In this document: one piece after another, positions 1-5,715 of the stretch
Numbering within the stretch: the first letter of the stretch is position 1
Layout: the number at the start of each line of letters is the position of its first letter
Source of the DNA: Clostridiales bacterium
GTDB taxonomy: Bacteria; Bacillota_A; Clostridia; Christensenellales; Aristaeellaceae
Reading direction: 5' to 3'
DNA length: 14,429 bases
NCBI GenBank assembly: GCA_012514855.1
Contig: JAAYZL010000119.1
Location: 1 to 14,429, forward strand
Notes under the pieces: generated by a model
Told to the model about the DNA's origin: nothing
Database searches by the model: none
Seen by the model: only the letters and a program-made list of their open reading frames with translations
Position numbers and translations under genes: made by a program

Positions 1-178
1 GCGCCTCGGCGTTCTTCGCCTCGGCGTACTCCGCGTTTTCGCTCAGATCGCCGTGGCCGCGGGCCAGCTTGATCTCCTCGGCCACCTGCAGCTTGGCCAG
101 GCGCAGCTCCTCGAGTTCCCTCTCCAGATTGCGCTTGTCCGTCATCGTAAGTACGCGCTGCTCAACATCGTTGGACAT
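1..178 (-). CDS. greA: Transcription elongation factor GreA (N-terminal part, cut by window edge)
   Basis: Only the first 59 codons are inside the window; the rest lies beyond position 1. GreA binds RNA polymerase and inserts its coiled coil into the secondary channel to stimulate cleavage of backtracked transcripts. The visible part matches the N-terminal coiled coil: a helix rich in Leu and Glu from about residue 14 (NLERELEELR), then the tip motif HGDLSENAEY at residues 42-51. Asp44 and Glu47 correspond to the acidic tip residues needed for cleavage. The start is the ATG ending at 178, preceded by GGGAGGG at a suitable distance. It has its own consensus promoter at 266-294 and an 80-nt leader containing a hairpin. 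GreB is a weaker alternative, but this spelling of the tip motif and the Gram-positive context favour GreA. Confidence 0.93.
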   Translation of the reverse strand, partial: MSNDVEQRVLTMTDKRNLERELEELRLAKLQVAEEIKLARGHGDLSENAEYAEAKNAEA

Positions 179-207
179 CTTTATACCCTCCCGGATAGTT
201 TTGTGAC

Positions 208-256
208 AAAAATAGCAGAAACCGACACTGCACCTCTTCCGTGCAGTGCCTGTTTC
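208..256 (-). terminator. Putative terminator or attenuator in the greA leader
   Basis: On the minus strand, a few bases after the predicted transcription start, there is a perfect 8-bp stem GTGCAGTG/CACTGCAC (226-233 with 241-248) with a 7-base loop. It extends beyond a 3x3 internal loop by five more pairs (218-222 with 252-256). Five bases after the stem comes a run of five U (208-212). This resembles an intrinsic terminator lying upstream of the greA ribosome site. The U tract is short and offset, so it could instead be a stabilising 5' hairpin. Confidence 0.5.
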
Positions 257-265
257 GTCCGCCCC

Positions 266-294
266 ATTATACACCCGCCGCCAGACGTTGTCAA
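266..294 (-). promoter_or_regulatory. Sigma-A-type promoter for greA
   Basis: Read on the minus strand, TTGACA (289-294) and TATAAT (266-271) are both perfect consensus boxes, separated by exactly 17 bp. Transcription would start near 258-259, about 80 nt before the greA ATG. Confidence 0.85.
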
Positions 295-314
295 GCGGTT
301 TGGGCGCCAAACGC
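295..314 (-). terminator. Weak hairpin after luxS, next to the greA -35 box
   Basis: Seven bases after the luxS stop codon, GCGTTTGG pairs with CCAAACCGC (8 pairs, one bulged base, 3-base loop). No U tract follows, because the next bases are the greA -35 box. It may be a poor terminator for lgt-luxS or simply a DNA element beside the promoter. Some read-through into greA is likely. Confidence 0.3.
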
Positions 315-320
315 GGTAGA

Positions 321-788
321 TCAAAGCGGATAGACGACCCGCTCCGAACGAAGCTCGGCCCGGTAGCGCTTGGCGATCTCCCGCGCCGCATCGAGGTCCA
401 TGTCGAGGAAATTTCCGCAGTCGCGCGCGGACGCGCCGGGGATGCTTCCCTCGAATTCCTCGACGAACCGGAGCATGCCCCGGACGAGCTCGAGCACATC
501 CGAAGGGGCGAGTTCCCCCGCGAGCAGCAGGTAGAACCCGGTGCGGCAGCCCATCGGGCCAAAGTAGATTACGCGCGATTTCCAGTCGGGATGATTGCGC
601 AGGTACGTCGCGCCCAAATGTTCGACCGCGTGGATCGCGCCGGTCGAGAGCACCGGCTCGCGGTTTGGCGCGGTCATGCGCAGGTCGAACGTCGTCACGG
701 CCCCGACGCCGATCCGGTCGACGCGCGAGACGTACAGTCCCGGAAGCAGCGACAGGTGGTTCACCCGGAAGCTCGCGATCTTCTCCAT
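321..788 (-). CDS. luxS: S-ribosylhomocysteine lyase LuxS
   Basis: LuxS is a cytoplasmic metalloenzyme that splits S-ribosylhomocysteine into homocysteine and DPD, the precursor of autoinducer-2, in the activated methyl cycle. The 155-residue product has the family's usual length. Metal ligands are His53 and His57 in the HAVEH motif and Cys124 in DCGN. Glu56 is the conserved acid, and Cys81 in PMGCRTGFY is the catalytic cysteine. The FDLRM segment (34-38) is also typical. The ATG ending at 788 overlaps the lgt TGA by one base (TGATG), so the two genes are probably translationally coupled. No pfs/mtnN, metK or cysteine-synthesis gene is visible beside it. The N-terminus lacks the usual H-T-x-V segment in its exact form (RVNHLSLLPGLY instead), a minor divergence. 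Identification is secure. Confidence 0.95.
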   Translation of the reverse strand: MEKIASFRVNHLSLLPGLYVSRVDRIGVGAVTTFDLRMTAPNREPVLSTGAIHAVEHLGATYLRNHPDWKSRVIYFGPMGCRTGFYLLLAGELAPSDVLELVRGMLRFVEEFEGSIPGASARDCGNFLDMDLDAAREIAKRYRAELRSERVVYPL

Positions 789-1609
789 CACCGCTCTCCT
801 CTCCGAAAGCCCGGAATCATGCCCATCTCCGTGCGGAACGGGTCCGGATCGATGCCGCGCGGGGCCAGCGCGAAGCAGAACACCGCGCCCAGCAGGAACA
901 CCGGTATGCCCAGGAACTGCGACGTCGACATCCCGAAGACCTGCCCGCGGATCGCGTCGTAGCGGAAGAACTCGAGGATGAACCGGTACGCCGAATAGCT
1001 CATCAGGTAGATGCCCGCCGCGCGCGGCACGGGCCGCGGCCTTTTGAGATACTTCAGCAGCGCGAGAAACAGCGCCAGATCGCACCCCGCCTCGAAGAGC
1101 TGCACCGGAAAAAGCCTCGCGCCGCCGGCGATGTCCGAAGACAGCGGGAAGCAGAAGAACAGCTCGCACGGCATGCCGTAGCAGCAGCCCGCGAACAGGC
1201 AGCCGACGCGCCCGAACGCGTGCGCGAGCGCGAGCGCCGGGGCGCACAGGTCCATGATCGCGACGAAGCGCAGCTCCACGAGCCGTGCGCCGAGCCACGC
1301 GCCGAAGATGCCGCCGATGAGCCCGCCGTAGAACACGATGCCGCCCCTGGAGAGCACCTCGAACAATCTGCCCTCGCGCGCGGCCGCGAGGATCGCAGGG
1401 ATGCCGACCGACGCGAGCATGTAGGTGACGTATCCGCCGACCAGCGCGAACCCGAACGCGCACGCGGTGACCGTAATCGCGCACTCTATGCGCACGCCGC
1501 GCCGCCGGACGAGCCGCCAGAGCACGAAAAACGCGCTCAAGAGCGCCAGCAGCATCATTATGCCGTAAGTGGGCATCCGGTAGCCGAACAGTTCGAAGGC
1601 AGGTTTCAT
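788..1609 (-). CDS. lgt: Prolipoprotein diacylglyceryl transferase (Lgt family)
   Basis: Lgt is a polytopic membrane enzyme that moves diacylglycerol from phosphatidylglycerol to the lipobox cysteine of prelipoproteins. The 273-residue product has about seven hydrophobic segments. Family motifs are GGIVFYGGLIGG (89-100), HAFGRVGCLFAGCCYG (130-145, with Arg134 at the place of the essential E. coli Arg143), PVQLFEA (168-174) and YRFILEFFR (208-216). The His that is essential in E. coli (His103) is Tyr94 here, and the motif after Arg134 is rich in cysteine; both are features I associate with clostridial members. GGAGGG lies 10 nt before the ATG ending at 1609. A strong terminator (1627-1660) sits just upstream and leaves no room for a promoter. 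A substrate is visible in the window: the lipobox transpeptidase at 12874-14280. Confidence 0.88.
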   Translation of the reverse strand: MKPAFELFGYRMPTYGIMMLLALLSAFFVLWRLVRRRGVRIECAITVTACAFGFALVGGYVTYMLASVGIPAILAAAREGRLFEVLSRGGIVFYGGLIGGIFGAWLGARLVELRFVAIMDLCAPALALAHAFGRVGCLFAGCCYGMPCELFFCFPLSSDIAGGARLFPVQLFEAGCDLALFLALLKYLKRPRPVPRAAGIYLMSYSAYRFILEFFRYDAIRGQVFGMSTSQFLGIPVFLLGAVFCFALAPRGIDPDPFRTEMGMIPGFRRGER

Positions 1610-1626
1610 TTGGCGAGCGCCCTCCG

Positions 1627-1660
1627 AAAAAAATACGGCCGCCGCCGACGCGGTGGCCGT
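1627..1660 (-). terminator. Intrinsic terminator between the 94-residue gene and lgt
   Basis: On the minus strand ACGGCC/GGCCGT (6 bp), one mismatch, then CCGC/GCGG (4 bp) closes a GTCG loop. The stem is followed by A and seven U (1627-1633). It starts 13 bases after the stop of the upstream gene. The U tract runs directly into the lgt ribosome-binding site, so it may act as an attenuator. Confidence 0.85.
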
Positions 1661-1673
1661 CAGAGAACCGGGT

Positions 1674-1958
1674 TTAGTTGCCGGCGGCCTGCAGCAACAG
1701 CCCTGCCGCGTCTACGTAGCGAGCGGCGCAGGCGCAGGAAGCGATGATGACGATGATCGTCACAATCAACCCGACGATCGAGCAGACCAAGCCCGCGAGC
1801 GCCAGACCCTTGCGCTCGGGCTCCTTCATCATGCCGATCGCGCTGAGCACGATGCCCGCGATGACCAGGAGGATCGGCATCCATGTCGTAGGCCCGTAGC
1901 ATGCCCAGAAAGCGAACGGGATTGAGCAGATTCCGACGACCATTCCGGCTATAGCCAT
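1674..1958 (-). CDS. Small integral membrane protein, DUF4190-like
   Basis: The 94-residue product is almost wholly hydrophobic. It has two Gly-rich membrane stretches of similar pattern, IAGMVVGICSIPFAF (3-17) plus ILLVIAGIVLSAIGM (29-43), and LALAGLVCSIVGLIV (52-66) running on to about residue 75. A short charged loop, KEPERKG, separates them. The repeated AGxVxxIxS/G pattern resembles DUF4190 proteins, whose function is not known. It starts at the ATG ending at 1958, with GGAAGGG upstream. It has a clear promoter (1988-2016) and a terminator (1627-1660). It may be the lead gene for lgt-luxS by read-through. Family assignment is by pattern only. Confidence 0.75.
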   Translation of the reverse strand: MAIAGMVVGICSIPFAFWACYGPTTWMPILLVIAGIVLSAIGMMKEPERKGLALAGLVCSIVGLIVTIIVIIASCACAARYVDAAGLLLQAAGN

Positions 1959-1987
1959 GCAAACACACCCTTCCTTTGTTTGGATAA

Positions 1988-2016
1988 AGTATAGCGGATT
2001 GCAGAGCCCGTGTCAA
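1988..2016 (-). promoter_or_regulatory. Promoter for the 94-residue membrane protein
   Basis: On the minus strand TTGACA (2011-2016) and TATACT (1988-1993) are separated by 17 bp. The predicted start is near 1981, giving a leader of about 20 nt with GGAAGGG before the ATG. This may also be the only promoter for lgt-luxS. Confidence 0.8.
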
Positions 2017-2073
2017 GACGGCGCACACATTTCCGACAAAACGACACGGATTTCCGCGCGCCACGCGCCTTCC

Positions 2074-2105
2074 AAAACCGCGGGGCGGACGCGCGCGCCC
2101 GCCCC
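2074..2105 (-). terminator. Probable terminator after the 530-residue exported protein gene
   Basis: GGGGCGG (minus strand, from 2105) pairs with CCGCCCC (to 2082) in a 7-bp GC stem around a 10-base loop. It is followed by GCGG and then four U (2074-2077). The U tract is short and displaced, so termination may be only moderate. It separates this gene from the promoter at 1988-2016. Confidence 0.5.
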
Positions 2106-2125
2106 TTTTGCAAAGAGGGCCGAAT

Positions 2126-3718
2126 TTACAGGAAGCCCATGCTCATAAGCGCCTGGAGGCCCGGAACCGCCTCGGACAGCGAGACCATGATCTTCTGCAT
2201 GAGCAGCCCGCCCTCCATCTCGAGCAGATCCATGTCCTTCTCGCCGAGCATCATCACGTTGACGGGCGTTCCGTCAAACGCGGGCATGGCGGCCGCATCC
2301 GCCGAGGTGCGCGCGGTTGCGATGTCCGCCGCGAACTCGGCCGCCATCGTCCCGTCGCTGAAGCCGGCCTTGAGGCTTCCCTGGTGATCCTCGTCGCCGA
2401 ACGCGTTGTCCGAATAGTCGCCCTCGAACGTGTAGTACACGGAGACCAGCTGGTCGTTTTCGCCGACCGTGAGCTGCGCGCCGTAATACTCCTGCCCGCC
2501 CTCGTGCTGCGTCTGCGTCAGGAACTCGAACGTGAAGTTGTCGCTCGGGGCTCCGCCGTAGAGCGAGACCGACAGCTCGTCGTACAGGTATTCGGCGCCG
2601 TCCGCGGGCGCGTAGTAGCCGTTCAGCCGGAAGGAGCCCGGCTCAACCTCGTCGAGCATGTCCATCGAGAAGTCGAACACCGTGCGGTCGGGGTTGTCGG
2701 CCGTGTATCCCTTCGGGTACAGCGTGCCCTTCATCGAGAGCACATCCTGCCACGTGCCTTCAAAGTTGGCGGTGCCGGAGAAGTCCATCTCCATCGCGAC
2801 GCCGTCCCCGAATTCCTCGGTCATGACGTTGCCGGTCAGCTTGACGAATTCCTCGCCGCCCATCGTCGCGAGGCCGTCGGCCACCATGATCTCGCGGCCG
2901 AATTCGTCATGGTAGAAGTCCTCGAGTATGTAATAGTCGACCTTGTCGCCCTTTTCCTCGGGGTTGGTTATCGAGTAGCGACCCTCGACGCGCATGGTCT
3001 CGCCGTCCTCGGCGACCCACACCGTGAACGTCATGCCCTCGCCGAGCACCGAGGCGATGTCGAATTCCCCGTCCTTCTCGACGTCGTAGCCCGCGGCGCC
3101 GCCCGCGGCCAGCATCAGCTGTTCGACGGCCGGGATCGCCGTCAGGCCCTCGCCGATCTCGTCGATAAGCGCCTGAAGGTCTTCCGACTTCAGCACGACG
3201 GTATAGCCCTGCATCTCGATCTGCCCGGCGGCGTGGTCGATGCGCTGCACGCCCTCCTCGACCATCGACTGCTCGACGGTGGCCGAGAAGCCCTCCATCG
3301 CGCCGAGGAGCACCCCGACGACCTGCTCGAGCGTCTCGCCGGAGAAAAGCGCCTCCAGAAGCGCCGAGTTGACCGCCAGATCCGAGAAGCCCGGAATCTT
3401 TTCAAGCGGCAGCCCGTATATGTTCGAGATTCCCTCCGCGCCGGCCAGCAGCCAGCGCCCGTCGAACGCCGCGTAGGCGTCCGCGACCGGCTCGCCGTTT
3501 CCGAGCAGCCTGAGCCGGACGACCTGCCGGCCGTCGACGGACGCGGTCGAGCCCTCGATGCCCAGACCCGTCAGGTCGGCCATCGGCATGCCGTCTACGT
3601 AAACCACGGGATTCTTGATCGTCAGCGAATAGACGTCAAGCTGCTCCGCGAGCGCGAACGGCGCCGACAGCAGCATGAGGGCGAGCGCGATCGCCAGGTA
3701 CTTCCTGCAGTGTTTCAT
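2126..3718 (-). CDS. Exported protein of unknown function (530 residues)
   Basis: I do not recognise a family. A signal peptide is clear: basic start MKHCRKYL, hydrophobic core to about residue 20, and a likely cut after ALA at residue 24. There is no lipobox, membrane anchor or LPXTG signal. The mature protein is acidic. Residues 25-230 mix short strands with a helical stretch that includes LLEALFSGETLEQVVGVLLG. Residues 230-490 have alternating hydrophobic/acidic patterns (FTFEFLTQTQ, FDFSMDMLDE) that suggest stacked beta strands, as in a large beta-sheet or lipid-cradle fold; this is inference only. The start ATG ending at 3718 follows a strong AAGGGGAAGGGG site. It is 70 bp after fucU with no terminator or clear promoter between, so it may be the last gene of a corC-fucU transcript. 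Confidence 0.85.
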   Translation of the reverse strand: MKHCRKYLAIALALMLLSAPFALAEQLDVYSLTIKNPVVYVDGMPMADLTGLGIEGSTASVDGRQVVRLRLLGNGEPVADAYAAFDGRWLLAGAEGISNIYGLPLEKIPGFSDLAVNSALLEALFSGETLEQVVGVLLGAMEGFSATVEQSMVEEGVQRIDHAAGQIEMQGYTVVLKSEDLQALIDEIGEGLTAIPAVEQLMLAAGGAAGYDVEKDGEFDIASVLGEGMTFTVWVAEDGETMRVEGRYSITNPEEKGDKVDYYILEDFYHDEFGREIMVADGLATMGGEEFVKLTGNVMTEEFGDGVAMEMDFSGTANFEGTWQDVLSMKGTLYPKGYTADNPDRTVFDFSMDMLDEVEPGSFRLNGYYAPADGAEYLYDELSVSLYGGAPSDNFTFEFLTQTQHEGGQEYYGAQLTVGENDQLVSVYYTFEGDYSDNAFGDEDHQGSLKAGFSDGTMAAEFAADIATARTSADAAAMPAFDGTPVNVMMLGEKDMDLLEMEGGLLMQKIMVSLSEAVPGLQALMSMGFL

Positions 3719-3788
3719 CTTTCAATCCCCTTCCCCTTCTAATCGATAGAAATTCCCTTAACTTTGACGACGGAAAATCCGCGAAAGT

Positions 3789-4214
3789 TCACCGGATGAC
3801 GCCCTTTTTCAGCAGAATGTTCGCGTACAGCGCGCTTTCGCCGGTCGCGACGATCGCGTAGGCTTGCTTCGCGCGCTCGTAGAACGAAAACCGGTCGAGA
3901 AAGCCGATTTTTGTCCCGGGCTCGCAGGTCTCGACGAGTTTTCGGTATTCGTCCCAGATCGTCGGCACGACGGTGTCGCCGGGCACGACCGACATGAGCA
4001 GCGCCGGTTCCCCGACGTACTGATCGAGCGGCAGGAATTTCAAAATCGCCTCCGCGACCTCGATCGCGCCGTGGCCGTCCAGCCTGACCAAATGCCTCGC
4101 GTTGCTGGCGGCGGGGTAGTTGCCGTCGGCGATGACGATCTCGTCGCCGTGGCCCATCTCCATCAGAATCTTCAGAAGATCGGGGCTGAGTATGCCGGGA
4201 ATGCCCTTCAACAT
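3789..4214 (-). CDS. fucU: L-fucose mutarotase FucU (RbsD/FucU family)
   Basis: FucU interconverts the alpha and beta anomers of L-fucose and so supplies the anomer used by the isomerase. The 141-residue product has the normal family length and aligns along its whole length with what I recall of E. coli FucU. It has MLKGIPGILSPDLL at the start, EMGHGDEI (19-26) with the catalytic His22, RLDGHG (44-49), FYERAKQAYAIVATGE (111-126) and NILLKKGV at the C-terminus. The FYERA motif favours FucU over ribose pyranase RbsD. It starts 16 bp after the corC-like gene, and its AGGAGGAAG ribosome site lies in that gap, so the two are almost certainly one transcript. The isomerase-family gene at 7313-8800 is a plausible partner but is in another transcription unit. 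Confidence 0.92.
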   Translation of the reverse strand: MLKGIPGILSPDLLKILMEMGHGDEIVIADGNYPAASNARHLVRLDGHGAIEVAEAILKFLPLDQYVGEPALLMSVVPGDTVVPTIWDEYRKLVETCEPGTKIGFLDRFSFYERAKQAYAIVATGESALYANILLKKGVIR

Positions 4215-4229
4215 GCGGTTCTTCCTCCT

Positions 4230-5555
4230 CTACTTTGCCTGCGCGGCCTCGAGATGCGCGTCCTTCTTCAAATCCCCGTCCGGGGGGAGTTTTTCCACAA
4301 TCGCCCACTCGACGCGGCGGTCGAGAATCTCCTCGACGCTGATGCGCAGTCCCCTGTGCGTGACGACCGGGCGCTCGCCGTCGGAGGGAATCTCGCTGAG
4401 ATTGCTGAACACGAGCCCGCCGAGCGTGTCGGCCTCGTCGTCCGCCGAGAGGTCGACGCCGACCGCCTCGCCGAGTTGGTCGAGGTCGGTCGAGCCGTTC
4501 ACGCGCCAGCGGTTTTCGCCGAGCGGGATCACGTCCTCGTGCGCCTGCGGGTCGAACTCGTCGTAGATGTTGCCGACGATCTCCTCGAGCAGGTCCTCCA
4601 TCGTGACCAGACCGCTCGTGCCGCCGTACTCGTCGACGACGATCGCCATGTGCTGCTTGCGCTTCTGCATCTCGGAAAACAGCACGTCCGCGCGCAGCGT
4701 CTCCGGCACGAAATAGGCCGGGCGGATCAGCGCGCGCAGCGGCCTCGGGTTTTCCGAGCAGCCGTTGAGCAGGTAGTCGCGCGTCGTCAGTATGCCGAGG
4801 ATGTTGTCGACGTCCTCCCGGTAGACCGGGAAGCGCGACAGCCCGCTCTCGCGGATGATCTTCAGGATCTCCGAGTTGTCCTCCTCGACGTCGAGCGAGG
4901 TAAAGTCCTTGCGGTGGATCATGCAGTCCTCGGCGGTCATGTTGTTGAACTCGAAGATGTTCTCGATCATCTGCTTCTCGTCGGGCTCGATCTCGCCCTT
5001 TTCCTCGCCGATGTCGACCATCGCCAGGATTTCCTGCTCGGCCGCGCGCTCCGGCGCGGCGGCGGGCCGGACGCGGAGTGCGCGAAGGAAGACGGCCGCG
5101 AGCGCCTTCGAGAGCCCCGTCAGCGGGCGCAATATCGTCAGCACGAACCGCGCGGGCGCGGCGGACAGCCGCAGCGCCCTCTCCGGCGCGTGCGACGCGA
5201 AATGCGTCGGCAAAAGCCCCGCGAGCGCCGTGTACAATACGCCCGTCGGGATCGCGATGCCCGCGGCCGCGAGAGCCGTCGCGAGCGAGCGCGGCCGGAT
5301 GAACCCGGAGAGCCACTCCGCGAGCGGATTCAACAGCCACGCGAGCGCGAGCGCCAAGGCGCCGAGCATCAAAAACCCGAACGCCGCGTCCGGGTCGCCG
5401 AAGCGGTGCTGCGCGGACTTGACGAAGGGCAGCGCGCGCCCGTCAAGCCGATCCTCGTCGATCCGCTGCGACGCGGCCTCCGCCATGCGCAGAAGCGCGC
5501 CCGCGAGGAACAGCAGCATGAGCGCGAACAGGGAACCGGGGGGATCGGGGGCCAA
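4230..5555 (-). CDS. CNNM/CorC (HlyC) family membrane protein with paired CBS domains
   Basis: Members of this family are membrane proteins linked to magnesium or other divalent cation export and homeostasis; the name hemolysin is historical. The chosen product has 441 residues. Residues 8-160 hold a short membrane domain with about four hydrophobic segments (11-25, 57-77, 92-114, 138-158). CBS1 spans about 210-262 ([26 protein letters not shown]). CBS2 spans about 275-335 ([23 protein letters not shown]). The CorC/HlyC domain spans about 340-425 ([17 protein letters not shown]). An upstream in-frame ATG at 5669 is rejected because it lies before the promoter (-10 at 5599-5604) and has no ribosome site. 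The TTG ending at 5555 follows AAGGAGG by 7 nt. fucU follows 16 bp later. Confidence 0.88.
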   Translation of the reverse strand: MAPDPPGSLFALMLLFLAGALLRMAEAASQRIDEDRLDGRALPFVKSAQHRFGDPDAAFGFLMLGALALALAWLLNPLAEWLSGFIRPRSLATALAAAGIAIPTGVLYTALAGLLPTHFASHAPERALRLSAAPARFVLTILRPLTGLSKALAAVFLRALRVRPAAAPERAAEQEILAMVDIGEEKGEIEPDEKQMIENIFEFNNMTAEDCMIHRKDFTSLDVEEDNSEILKIIRESGLSRFPVYREDVDNILGILTTRDYLLNGCSENPRPLRALIRPAYFVPETLRADVLFSEMQKRKQHMAIVVDEYGGTSGLVTMEDLLEEIVGNIYDEFDPQAHEDVIPLGENRWRVNGSTDLDQLGEAVGVDLSADDEADTLGGLVFSNLSEIPSDGERPVVTHRGLRISVEEILDRRVEWAIVEKLPPDGDLKKDAHLEAAQAK

Positions 5556-5562
5556 GAGTATT

Positions 5563-5569
5563 CCTCCTT
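5563..5569 (-). promoter_or_regulatory. Ribosome-binding site that sets the TTG start of the corC-like gene
   Basis: AAGGAGG on the minus strand lies 7 nt before the TTG ending at 5555. The transcript predicted from the extended -10 promoter would begin near 5592, so the ATG at 5669 cannot be the start. Confidence 0.85.
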
Positions 5570-5598
5570 GAACGTCCAGAGAATACCGGCATATGCTT

Positions 5599-5607
5599 AT
5601 TATACCA
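5599..5607 (-). promoter_or_regulatory. Extended -10 promoter for the corC-like gene
   Basis: TGGTATAAT on the minus strand is a perfect extended -10 element. No good -35 box is found at 16-18 bp (GATATT at 17 bp), as expected for an extended -10 promoter. The leader would be about 37 nt. Confidence 0.75.
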
Positions 5608-5661
5608 TATTCTGCCGGGAAAATATCGCAGAATTGTAAATGTTTGTTGACATCCTCTCTG

Positions 5662-5701
5662 AAAAACAAAGGCCGCCGGCCTCAAAGGAGGCGCGGCGGC
5701 C
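5662..5701 (-). terminator. Intrinsic terminator after the SH3/lysozyme-like gene
   Basis: On the minus strand GGCCGCC/GGCGGCC (5695-5701 with 5671-5677) and an inner GCCTC/GAGGC stem enclose a CTTT loop. The stem is followed by TTTGTTTTT. It starts 15 bases after the stop codon. Confidence 0.93.
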
Positions 5702-5715
5702 CTTCGCCGGGTTTG

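Noticed and set aside
2108..3742. Long plus-strand open frame opposite the 530-residue exported protein
   Set aside because: It is rich in Arg, His and Val with no motif, has no ribosome site, and is the antisense of a gene with a signal peptide and good ribosome site. GC-rich coding DNA often leaves such frames open.
3864..5639. 591-codon plus-strand open frame
   Set aside because: It runs antisense across both fucU and the CorC-like gene, which are firmly recognised, and its Arg/Glu/Asp-rich product matches nothing.
5556..5669. N-terminal extension of the CorC-like protein to the ATG at 5669
   Set aside because: The extension spans the extended -10 promoter and lacks a ribosome site, while the TTG at 5555 has AAGGAGG at 7 nt.
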